Source: Olivibacter jilunii (lineage in GTDB: Bacteria > Bacteroidota > Bacteroidia > Sphingobacteriales > Sphingobacteriaceae). From it: 64,000 nucleotides of DNA. The translations under genes and the position numbers were made by a program. A model generated the notes under the pieces. It saw only the letters and a program-made list of their open reading frames with translations, was not told where the DNA came from and did not search any database. Positions 33,954-41,526 of the stretch are shown here, in pieces; within the stretch, counting starts at the first letter, position 1, and every line of letters begins with the position of its first letter. Where the stretch lies: NCBI RefSeq assembly GCF_900607235.1, contig NZ_LR027851.1:1-64000 (forward strand), in the 5' to 3' direction.

Positions 33954-34040
33954 AAAATTCAAAATTCAAAATTCAAAATTCAAAATTCAAAAATTTAGGT
34001 TAACACCTAACACCTAACACCTAACACCTAATAACCAATA
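33954..34040. repeat. Two adjoining simple repeats: AAAATTCA (8 bp) and ACCTAAC (7 bp)
   Basis: About five copies of AAAATTCA run from 33954 to 33993, then about four copies of the 7-mer ACCTAAC from 34003, running into CTAATAACCAATAACTAA. The array directly abuts the bshC stop (34042). It is the whole spacer between bshC and the MmcQ gene. Confidence 0.9.
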
Positions 34041-34041
34041 A

Positions 34042-35634
34042 CTAATACAATATCGTAAACTTCATATCCAGCGGGTTGAAGAATTTGAGTAGATCGTTTA
34101 TGAGCTCGTCACCGTATTTCACATAGAGTAATCCAAAATTCTCCACCCGCTCTTGAAGTCCACCATTTGGAAAAAATTTCTCCTTTATTTTGTCTATCTG
34201 TGATACAGCGTCTTCAAAGTTCAGTTTATCTGCTTTAACAAATTTCTTTTCGAGGTTATTGATTGCTTTACATAACCTGGTTTTTATAGCCTCTGCACTG
34301 GGACGTAAGGTAGGATCAATCTTAGTGGCTCTTTCTTTAATACGTTCAAATATAGCTTCCATCTCAAGCCACTCATCATTTAAATTAAGGCGATGTTTTG
34401 AATGTATACGTACATATTCTCTTTTTAACTCGTTTGCGTCGCGAAAGAGACTTTTAAATGTTAAATTGAGCCTAAAAATTTTATAGTCGAGATGCTCATT
34501 AGATACGATTGCAGAGTTACGAGGAAGTAGAATGGGAAAGTCCACCTTATAATGATCGAAATTACTCTTTAATTGCAACCAGTACACAATTTCTGCACCG
34601 CCGCCGATATAACAGAGATTAGGCAAAACAACTTCCTGATAGAGCGGCCGCATCACCACGTTTGGGCTGAAACGCTCAGGGTGGTTTTCAATTTCTTTTA
34701 CTAATTCTTCCTTTGAGAAAAATAAATTATGGTGCAATACCTCAAAATCGCCTGATGTTGTTTGAACGATCCGTTCCCGGTACTCTTCCGTCAAGTAAAA
34801 AAAATTAATCTCTCGGGCATGAACTTGCGTTTCGAAACCAGCTTTCTCTAAGGCTTCCGTTGTACGTGTAATATTGTGGTAACTACGTTGTTCTAGAATA
34901 TCTTCTTTGATATAGGGAGCGAAAAGCGTTTTTAAGTCGCGATGATCAGCATCCATTACAACCAGCCCGTGTTTTCCGAACAAACCGTTCACTAAATAGC
35001 GGGTAGCGTCAGCCAAGTTGGTATGTTGCAAGTACGCTTCTTCAACCAGCCTGGCTAGCTTATCTGAATTGTGACTTAAGCCAAGTAATTTTTGGTATTT
35101 CTTCACGGTACGTGCCATGGATAGTGTTTCCATTCGACCCGTGGCAGCCTGAGCAGGGATGTCCCATTTAATCAATTCGCCCTGCAATTGGGTGTGGTTA
35201 ATCTCAGCGAAGTCGTGGTCTTCTGTCGCCATCCAATAAATAGGAACAAAATGGTAGTCAGGGAACTTTTCTTTTAATTGCTTGCACAACTTGATCGTAC
35301 TGACAATTTTGAAGATAAAGTACAAAGGACCGGTGAAAATGTTTAGCTGATGTCCGGTGGTTATCGTAAAAGTGTTCGCTTCTTCCAGTAGGTTGATGTT
35401 GTTTTTAACTTCTAATGGAAGATTGTGGAAAGCGCTATATTGATCTCTGAGTGTATTTACCAATACCTTGCGGTTAGTCCGATTCGCTTTCTTCTGATTA
35501 ATTTGCTTTTCAAAACCAGCAATATCCGGACTGTTGCCCAAGAAGGGTGTTAGTTTTTTATCTTGTGCTATATACGCTAAGAGCGTTTCGGAAAAACTAT
35601 TGGTATCGCTGTAATTAATATAACTTGCTTTCAT
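34042..35634 (-). CDS. bshC: Bacillithiol biosynthesis cysteine-adding enzyme BshC
   Basis: Adds cysteine to GlcN-malate in the last step of bacillithiol synthesis. The 530-aa protein shows the BshC landmarks FTITTGHQLNIFTGPLYFIFK, PIYWMATEDHDFAEINH and the C-terminal coiled coil before LQERVENFGLLYVKYG. The nucleotide-like binding HxxH-type region and length match. BshA and BshB are not in the window. It indicates the organism uses bacillithiol as a thiol buffer. Confidence 0.93.
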   Translation of the reverse strand: MKASYINYSDTNSFSETLLAYIAQDKKLTPFLGNSPDIAGFEKQINQKKANRTNRKVLVNTLRDQYSAFHNLPLEVKNNINLLEEANTFTITTGHQLNIFTGPLYFIFKIVSTIKLCKQLKEKFPDYHFVPIYWMATEDHDFAEINHTQLQGELIKWDIPAQAATGRMETLSMARTVKKYQKLLGLSHNSDKLARLVEEAYLQHTNLADATRYLVNGLFGKHGLVVMDADHRDLKTLFAPYIKEDILEQRSYHNITRTTEALEKAGFETQVHAREINFFYLTEEYRERIVQTTSGDFEVLHHNLFFSKEELVKEIENHPERFSPNVVMRPLYQEVVLPNLCYIGGGAEIVYWLQLKSNFDHYKVDFPILLPRNSAIVSNEHLDYKIFRLNLTFKSLFRDANELKREYVRIHSKHRLNLNDEWLEMEAIFERIKERATKIDPTLRPSAEAIKTRLCKAINNLEKKFVKADKLNFEDAVSQIDKIKEKFFPNGGLQERVENFGLLYVKYGDELINDLLKFFNPLDMKFTILY

Positions 35635-35744
35635 GTTTTATATAGGCTTTCAGCAATCAGCCGTCGGCAATCACATAATATAGCTACAATAATAACTTAT
35701 AAAACCGATTGTTTTCGTCCTTTTATCGTCAATTTAATAAATCC

Positions 35745-37073
35745 TTAGGATTTGACGGTTCCGTAAAGATCAAAGTCCTCAGCTCTATCGATGTGAACAT
35801 CAACAAATCTCCCCACAGCCGCATAATTGTTATTTGCTGCAATCAATACTTCGTTGTCTACTTCCGGCGAGTCATATTCTGTGCGGCCAATGAAATATCC
35901 CTCTTCTACTCGGTCGATCAGGACCTTATACGTATTTCCGACTTTCTCTTGGTTAATTTCGTAAGATATACCCTGTTGAATTTCCATAATTTGCTCCACT
36001 CGCGATTCCTTTTCTTCCTGAGGTACATCATCAACTAAAGAGAAAGCATGCGTTTTTTCCTCATGAGAGTAGGTAAAGCAGCCTAAACGATCGAATCGAG
36101 TACGTTCGACCCATTCCATCATTTCAGCAAAATCTTGTTCTGTTTCTCCCGGGTAGCCACAGATTAACGTGGTACGAAGCGCAATATTCGGTACTTTGTC
36201 GCGAATTGCATTTACCAAGTCGATCGTTTTTTGTTTGGTAATTCCCCTGCGCATGGATTTTAGCATATTATCAGCAATGTGTTGCAAAGGCATATCTAAG
36301 TAATTGCAAATATTTTGCCTTTCATTCATCACATCCAATACATCCATCGGAAAACCTGACGGATAGGCGTATTGCAAACGTATCCATTCAATACCTTCCA
36401 CATCGGATAAGTTTCTTAAGAGATCCGCTAAGTTTCTTTTTCCGTATAAGTCCAAACCATAATAGGTCAAATCTTGCGCGATTAGTATAAGCTCTTTTGT
36501 GCCGTTTTTTGCCAGGTGTTTCGCTTCGCTAACTAAATCCTCGATGGGTTTCGATATATGTTTTCCACGCATTAAAGGAATAGCACAAAAGGAGCAGGGG
36601 CGATTACAACCTTCGGCGATTTTAAAATAGGCATAATGCGAAGGGGTTGTTAACATCCGCTCACCCAATAGCTCGTGCTTATAATCGGCGCCTACACTTG
36701 CTAATAGCTGCTGTAAATCGTTGGTTCCGAAATAGGCATCCACATTCGGGATTTCCGTTTCCAGTTCAGGTTTATACCGTTCTGACAAGCAGCCCGTTAC
36801 AATCACTTTTTCCAGCTTGCCTTCTTCCTTCAACGCACTGTATTGCAGAATGGTATCGATAGATTCTTGTTTGGCATTATCGATAAATCCACAAGTATTG
36901 ATAACGACAATGTCGTTTTTAGAAATATTATTAGCCTCATGCACAACTTCCATCTGATTACTACGAAGTTGCCCCATAAGCACTTCACTATCGTGAATGT
37001 TTTTTGAACAACCCAGTGTGATGACATTGACACGTGGTTTTGATGTTAAGTTGTTTATTTTTTTTGTTCTCAT
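35745..37073 (-). CDS. rimO: Ribosomal protein uS12 methylthiotransferase RimO
   Basis: Radical-SAM enzyme that methylthiolates Asp89 of ribosomal protein S12. The N-terminal UPF0004 domain begins VNVITLGCSKNIHDSE with the first cluster Cys at residue 22, the radical-SAM CxxxCxxC is CNRPCSFC, and the C-terminal TRAM domain contains EGYFIGRTEYDSPEVD. It is 442 aa from ATG 37073; the 12 codons upstream overlap ftsY and are not family-like. It starts 13 nt after the ftsY stop. A small stem-loop (35739-35753) holds its stop codon in the loop. Confidence 0.95.
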   Translation of the reverse strand: MRTKKINNLTSKPRVNVITLGCSKNIHDSEVLMGQLRSNQMEVVHEANNISKNDIVVINTCGFIDNAKQESIDTILQYSALKEEGKLEKVIVTGCLSERYKPELETEIPNVDAYFGTNDLQQLLASVGADYKHELLGERMLTTPSHYAYFKIAEGCNRPCSFCAIPLMRGKHISKPIEDLVSEAKHLAKNGTKELILIAQDLTYYGLDLYGKRNLADLLRNLSDVEGIEWIRLQYAYPSGFPMDVLDVMNERQNICNYLDMPLQHIADNMLKSMRRGITKQKTIDLVNAIRDKVPNIALRTTLICGYPGETEQDFAEMMEWVERTRFDRLGCFTYSHEEKTHAFSLVDDVPQEEKESRVEQIMEIQQGISYEINQEKVGNTYKVLIDRVEEGYFIGRTEYDSPEVDNEVLIAANNNYAAVGRFVDVHIDRAEDFDLYGTVKS

Positions 37074-37086
37074 TCTTCTACTATCC

Positions 37087-38049
37087 CTATTTAAAAAGGG
37101 AATCCACAAATTCTTTTTTATTAAATAATTGCAAATCGTTTATTCCTTCGCCGACACCGATGTATTTTACCGGTATTTTAAATTGATCCGAAATCCCGAT
37201 GACAACGCCGCCTTTGGCAGTTCCATCAAGTTTTGTCAATGCTAATGCGTTGACATCAGTTGCTTGGGTAAATTGTTTGCATTGTTCGATGGCATTTTGC
37301 CCGGTGGATGCGTCAAGTACAAGTAGTATTTCGTGCGGTGCACCCGGTACCACTTTTTTCATCACGTTTTTGATCTTCGTCAGCTCATTCATTAAGGCAA
37401 GCTTATTATGCAAACGCCCGGCAGTATCAATAATAGCGACATCCTCTTGATTTGCTACCGCTGATTGGATGGTGTCAAAAGCCACGGAAGCGGGATCAGA
37501 GCCCATGGCCTGTGCAACGACGCGAACGCCCACTCTTTCTCCCCACAGTTTTATTTGATCGACTGCGGCCGCCCTAAAGGTATCGGCAGCACCCAAGACG
37601 ACCTTATTCCCTGCTTGTTTCAGTTTATGTGCGAGTTTTCCAATGGTTGTAGTTTTACCAACACCATTTACACCAACAACCATAATAACATAAGGCTTAT
37701 GGTTGCCGTATTCAAAATTCTCGAAATCGTTGCTGTTGTTTTCGGCTAATAACTCTTGTATTTCTTCCCGTAGAATTCCGTTTAGTTCCGAAGTATTGAT
37801 GTATTTATCGCGGGCTACCCGGTCTTCAATGCGCTCGATTATTTTCAAGGTGGTGGTAACACCTACATCTGAGGTAACTAGCACTTCTTCCAGATCGTCC
37901 AATACTTCTTCATCAACGGTTGATTTCCCTACCACTGCTTTTGTGATTTTCGTAAAGAAACCCTCCTTGGTTTTTTCTAAGCCTTTATCCAGCGCTTCCT
38001 GCGCTTCCGGGGTCTGCTCTTTCTTCTTGAAAAAATCGAATAATCCCAT
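37087..38049 (-). CDS. ftsY: Signal recognition particle receptor FtsY
   Basis: SRP-type GTPase receiving ribosome-nascent chains at the membrane. G1 GVNGVGKTTTIGKLA, G2-region DTFRAAAVDQI, G3 DTAGRLHNK and G4 TKLDGTAKGG are intact. The 320-aa protein has only a short A domain (MGLFDFFKKKEQTPEAQ), usual for Bacteroidota. It is in one unit with rimO and downstream of the small ribosomal protein genes, from which it is separated by a strong hairpin. Confidence 0.97.
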   Translation of the reverse strand: MGLFDFFKKKEQTPEAQEALDKGLEKTKEGFFTKITKAVVGKSTVDEEVLDDLEEVLVTSDVGVTTTLKIIERIEDRVARDKYINTSELNGILREEIQELLAENNSNDFENFEYGNHKPYVIMVVGVNGVGKTTTIGKLAHKLKQAGNKVVLGAADTFRAAAVDQIKLWGERVGVRVVAQAMGSDPASVAFDTIQSAVANQEDVAIIDTAGRLHNKLALMNELTKIKNVMKKVVPGAPHEILLVLDASTGQNAIEQCKQFTQATDVNALALTKLDGTAKGGVVIGISDQFKIPVKYIGVGEGINDLQLFNKKEFVDSLFK

Positions 38050-38197
38050 AATATTAAGATGCCAGAATCTAGTTTTTGTTGGTAAAGGTACTAAATTGAC
38101 CGTAATTTATTGTTTGCTCAGTATCAAGATCTCAGCTTTCCGCTAAATGGTGATGACGTGCCGGCCAATAGCCCATCATTGATAAAGGACGGTAACA

Positions 38198-38236
38198 AAA
38201 AAAGCCCTTCCAATATGTTATCGGAACGGCTTTTTT
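38198..38236. terminator. Strong bidirectional terminator after the ribosomal protein genes
   Basis: AAAAAAGCCCTTCC (38198-38211) pairs with GGAACGGCTTTTTT (38223-38236) with one internal mismatch and an 11-nt loop, and both strands end in a U-run. It closes the rpmB-rpmG-bL38 unit (minus strand). Confidence 0.92.
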
Positions 38237-38254
38237 ATTTCTCAACTTAATAAA

Positions 38255-38437
38255 TTAAGCGTTGCTTTCGGCAACAATCTCTTTTGCAGCTTCCACTGCA
38301 TCCTTGATATGATCGTTGTGAGCAATTAATTCTTTAAAAGTATAAGCACCTGTTTTCGGTGATCTAACCGCAGTAATTACTTTCGTGTAATCTTTACCTT
38401 TACCGGTTTTAAGGGTTGCAACGGTTTTCTTAGCCAT
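38255..38437 (-). CDS. Bacteroidota-specific ribosomal protein (DUF4295, bL38)
   Basis: A 60-aa basic protein (MAKKTVATLKTGKGKDYTKV, then SPKTGAYTFKE) of the DUF4295 family. To my knowledge this family was identified as an extra large-subunit protein, named bL38, in the Flavobacterium johnsoniae ribosome. The genome position right after rpmG and rpmB supports this. The C-terminus is longer and Ala/Glu-rich (DAVEAAKEIVAESNA) than in the copies I remember. Confidence 0.88.
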   Translation of the reverse strand: MAKKTVATLKTGKGKDYTKVITAVRSPKTGAYTFKELIAHNDHIKDAVEAAKEIVAESNA

Positions 38438-38481
38438 TTTCTTTTATTTTTATGCTCTTTCGAGCTGTTGTTATCAAAGAT

Positions 38482-38664
38482 TTATTTAATCTCTTTATGA
38501 ACGGTTACTTTTTTAAGTACAGGGTTGTATTTTTTCAACTCTAAGCGTTCAGTAGTGTTTTTCTTATTCTTGGTGGAAATATAACGAGACATTCCCGGTA
38601 AACCACTTTCTTTATGTTCAGTGCACTCTAAGATTACTTGAACTCTATTACCTTTTTTAGCCAT
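38482..38664 (-). CDS. rpmG: 50S ribosomal protein L33 (bL33)
   Basis: A 60-aa protein with the bL33 features [40 protein letters not shown] and the Val-rich end [12 protein letters not shown]. The usual C+ cysteine pairs are absent (only one Cys), so this is a zinc-free C-minus form. It lies 80 nt after rpmB and 44 nt before the DUF4295 gene. Confidence 0.96.
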   Translation of the reverse strand: MAKKGNRVQVILECTEHKESGLPGMSRYISTKNKKNTTERLELKKYNPVLKKVTVHKEIK

Positions 38665-38744
38665 TGTTATTTGTCTTAATGCCGCAATTCTGCGGGATAT
38701 TTTTTAACAGGATCGATAGATCACTATGCGTGATAACGTAGGAA

Positions 38745-38978
38745 CTAAACGTATCCTTTTTTTATGAACTTATTAATAACTGCAGTAATACCATTTTTGT
38801 TGATGGTTTTGATTGCAGAAGTTGAAACTTTCAACGTAATCCAACGGTTTTCTTCCGGGATAAAGAACCTTTTAGTTTGAAGGTTTGGGTAAAATTTACG
38901 TTTGGTTTTAACGTTTGAGTTAGAAACGTTATATCCATTCATTGCTGCTTTACCGGTTAAATCACAAATTCTTGACAT
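38745..38978 (-). CDS. rpmB: 50S ribosomal protein L28 (bL28)
   Basis: A 77-aa protein: MSRICDLTGKAAMNGYNVSNSNVKTKRKF then a basic core NLQTKRFFIPEENRWITLKVS, diagnostic of bL28. It lacks extra zinc cysteines. It is the first gene of the three-gene ribosomal unit. Confidence 0.97.
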   Translation of the reverse strand: MSRICDLTGKAAMNGYNVSNSNVKTKRKFYPNLQTKRFFIPEENRWITLKVSTSAIKTINKNGITAVINKFIKKGYV

Positions 38979-39447
38979 GACTATATGATGTTCGTTCTAT
39001 TTTAAAAAACAATTTTCTCAAAGAGTTTGCAAATATCTGAAAATGTTTTTTCTTATGCAAGTGTTTTTTAAAGGATTATAAAAAAAGCAGTTCATCATTG
39101 CCACCGTCCAAATAGATGATTGCATTAGGATATGAAGAGATTCGTCGGCTACCCGTATTTTATAGGTATTAGCACCATAGCTATCATACGGTAACGTGAA
39201 GTTATTGAATAAAATCCAAATATTCAACAGATTGATAATGTCGCCTGCTAACTATTTTCTGCCTTACATAAAAAGATACATAAATAATCGCTATGAAGTT
39301 CAGTAATCGAACAACACGATCCTGTTTACGCCGATAAATTCTAAACAAAAAAACGCTTACTGAAAGTAATTATTTCCGGTATTATTATTACTTTGCGAAA
39401 GGGCAATGCCTAGGAAATAAAACCTTATTTTAAACCATTATTGAATT
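38979..39447. other. 469-bp divergent spacer between rpmB and the transporter gene
   Basis: This must hold the rpmB promoter (minus) and the transporter promoter (plus). For the plus strand, TTACTTTG at 39388-39395 is a near match to TAnnTTTG. For the minus strand I see no good box. A 69-codon minus-strand frame (39018-39227) looks non-protein and is not called. No RNA structure stands out. Confidence 0.5.
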
Positions 39448-41025
39448 ATGAACGAACCGTTATCGGTTAAACCGACTACTACCAAAGGCTTATGGAAAGT
39501 TATTGGAGCCTCTTCACTGGGAACACTTATCGAATGGTATGATTTTTACATCTTTGGCAGTTTGGCCGTTATTATCTCGACGAAATTTTTTCCGGCAGAT
39601 AATCCAACGGCGGCTTTCCTATCGACATTAGCGACCTTTGCAGCGGGGTTTGTTGTCAGACCTTTCGGGGCTCTCTTTTTTGGTAGGTTAGGCGATATGA
39701 TCGGTAGGAAGTATACCTTTATGGTAACACTGCTGGTGATGGGCTTATCGACCGTGGCTATTGGATTAATCCCCGAATATAAAACCATTGGATTTTTAGC
39801 CCCCATTTTAATTTTACTACTTAGACTTTTACAGGGTTTGGCACTTGGCGGTGAGTATGGTGGAGCAGCTACTTATGTCGCGGAACATGCCGAGCCACAT
39901 CGGAGGGGAGAAAGGACATCCTGGATACAGACAACAGCTTCTTTCGGCTTATTTATTTCCCTTGCTGTTATTTTGCTAACCCGCAAATGCATGTCCAATG
40001 AAGCGTTTATGGACTGGGGCTGGCGGATACCCTTTTTGATCTCGATATTAATGGTTATTGTGAGCTACTTTATCCGAAAGAATATGGATGAATCGCCCTT
40101 ATTCAAAAAGGTAAAGGCGGAAGGTAAAACTTCTAAAAACCCACTTAAAGAGTCTTTTGGTCACCGATACAACTTTAAATTTGTGCTTTTGGCGCTGTTT
40201 GGAGCAGCGATGGGGCAGGGTGTGGTATTTTATACCGGACAATTTTATACACTTTCATTTTTGCAAAGAGTTTGCCACGTCGATTTTGACCAAACAAACT
40301 ATATATTAGGTATCGCTATTTTTTTAGGTACAGGACTCTTTATCTTTTTTGGTTGGTTATCCGATAAAATTGGTCGAAAGATTGTAATGATGACCGGGAT
40401 GCTACTGGCTATTCTTACCTATCGGCCAATTTTCGATAAATTGTATCAGTTAGCAGATGTAGGAGAAAAAAAGGAACAAATAGATGCGTTGAAAAATACA
40501 ATGAAGAGAGAGCCTGTACCGGATGGGGATTTCGGCGCAAAAGAGAGGTTGGTTACTACAATACACAGAGTGTATGAGGATGGCACACAGAAGGATGAAA
40601 TTAGCAGACAGTACGTGGATCCTATCGATGGCCATATTATTCATCGAGAGGATGTTGTTTCTATTAAATTGGTCACAAAGGATATGTGGATAGCGATTGG
40701 ACTCATATTTTTGCAGGTTTTATATGTTACCATGGTATATGGTCCAATCGCTGCCTTTTTGGTGGAGATGTTTCCTGTAAAAATCCGCTATACCTCCATG
40801 TCTTTACCTTATCATATAGGAAATGGTGTTTTTGGTGGATTGATGCCTACTGTCGCGACTTATCTGGTTGCGAAAGCTCAATCTGCTAACGATGCTGCGC
40901 AGGCAGCCGGAAAAGCATTGCCTTTTGACAAACCGTATTTAGAAGGACTTTGGTATCCTATTATTATCATAGGAGTGAGCTTCCTTATTGGGATTGTCTA
41001 TTTATCGAATAAAAAGACCGAGTAG
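39448..41025 (+). CDS. MFS transporter of the metabolite:H+ symporter (MHS) type
   Basis: A 525-aa, twelve-helix transporter. The MHS start SSLGTLIEWYDFYIFGSLA, GRLGDMIGRK in the loop after helix 2, LALGGEYGGAATYVAEHAEP in helix 4 and SDKIGRK after helix 8 are all present. Unusually, about 80 polar residues (about 330-410, LYQLADVGEKK to KLVTKDMW) are inserted between helices 9 and 10, on the periplasmic side by MFS topology. MHS members carry carboxylates such as alpha-ketoglutarate, citrate or shikimate, or betaines. The downstream small membrane protein and acs suggest acetate or a related acid here; that is inference. Confidence 0.9.
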   Translation: MNEPLSVKPTTTKGLWKVIGASSLGTLIEWYDFYIFGSLAVIISTKFFPADNPTAAFLSTLATFAAGFVVRPFGALFFGRLGDMIGRKYTFMVTLLVMGLSTVAIGLIPEYKTIGFLAPILILLLRLLQGLALGGEYGGAATYVAEHAEPHRRGERTSWIQTTASFGLFISLAVILLTRKCMSNEAFMDWGWRIPFLISILMVIVSYFIRKNMDESPLFKKVKAEGKTSKNPLKESFGHRYNFKFVLLALFGAAMGQGVVFYTGQFYTLSFLQRVCHVDFDQTNYILGIAIFLGTGLFIFFGWLSDKIGRKIVMMTGMLLAILTYRPIFDKLYQLADVGEKKEQIDALKNTMKREPVPDGDFGAKERLVTTIHRVYEDGTQKDEISRQYVDPIDGHIIHREDVVSIKLVTKDMWIAIGLIFLQVLYVTMVYGPIAAFLVEMFPVKIRYTSMSLPYHIGNGVFGGLMPTVATYLVAKAQSANDAAQAAGKALPFDKPYLEGLWYPIIIIGVSFLIGIVYLSNKKTE

Positions 41026-41049
41026 TTGTTTTTGTTAATCTAATTAGCT

Positions 41050-41268
41050 ATGCGTTACATAAAAAAATATTTAGGTGTTCTTTGGATCGTGCTTGCCGTT
41101 GTTTCGGGCTATTATTTAATAGTAAGTCAGGCTATCCCCCAATTTCAAAGTGAAAAACCCGAAGACTTGGTGCCGGCGATTGTTTATACCTTTGTGTTAA
41201 TGCCGATTATAAGTGGTGGATTGCTTGTGTTCGGATGGTACGCCTTACTCGGAGAGTACGACGATTAG
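41050..41268 (+). CDS. Small two-helix membrane protein (DUF6814-like)
   Basis: A 72-aa protein with two hydrophobic helices (about 8-27 and 44-66) separated by a polar QFQSEKPEDL loop, ending LLGEYDD. I recognise it as the kind of small protein (DUF6814) that sits beside MHS transporters in Bacteroidota. It starts 24 nt after the transporter stop. It may be a transporter subunit or chaperone, as the unrelated YjcH is suspected to be for ActP. Confidence 0.8.
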   Translation: MRYIKKYLGVLWIVLAVVSGYYLIVSQAIPQFQSEKPEDLVPAIVYTFVLMPIISGGLLVFGWYALLGEYDD

Positions 41269-41307
41269 TCGGCTCGTTTTTCCCTTTTCTGTTATTTCAA
41301 AATGTGC

Positions 41308-41338
41308 TTGGCTGAATATAAATAATAATTGGCCGAAT
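41308..41338. promoter_or_regulatory. Direct repeat TTGGCyGAAT, two-turn spacing, upstream of acs
   Basis: TTGGCTGAAT at 41308-41317 and TTGGCCGAAT at 41329-41338 are identical in nine of ten positions and start 21 bp apart, about two helical turns. They lie in the 258-bp spacer between the small membrane protein and acs. This is the layout of a direct-repeat activator site. The binding factor is unknown. Confidence 0.4.
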
Positions 41339-41526
41339 CGGATAACTGCTTGATTAAATTGTACATAGTCCCTTGGAAAGGGCAACAAAGATTATTAACT
41401 TGGGTGCAAAAAATCAAATATATTTAAAAAGCTAACCGTTTAGAATGCAAAAGGTAGTTCCTGATTCTTTCCATTCTAATCACGCACTAAGGGAATAAAC
41501 GATAAACTAAACTAAATTAATAACCA

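Noticed and set aside
39018-39227. 69-codon minus-strand frame upstream of rpmB
   Set aside because: Composition is not protein-like and it occupies the ribosomal gene leader.
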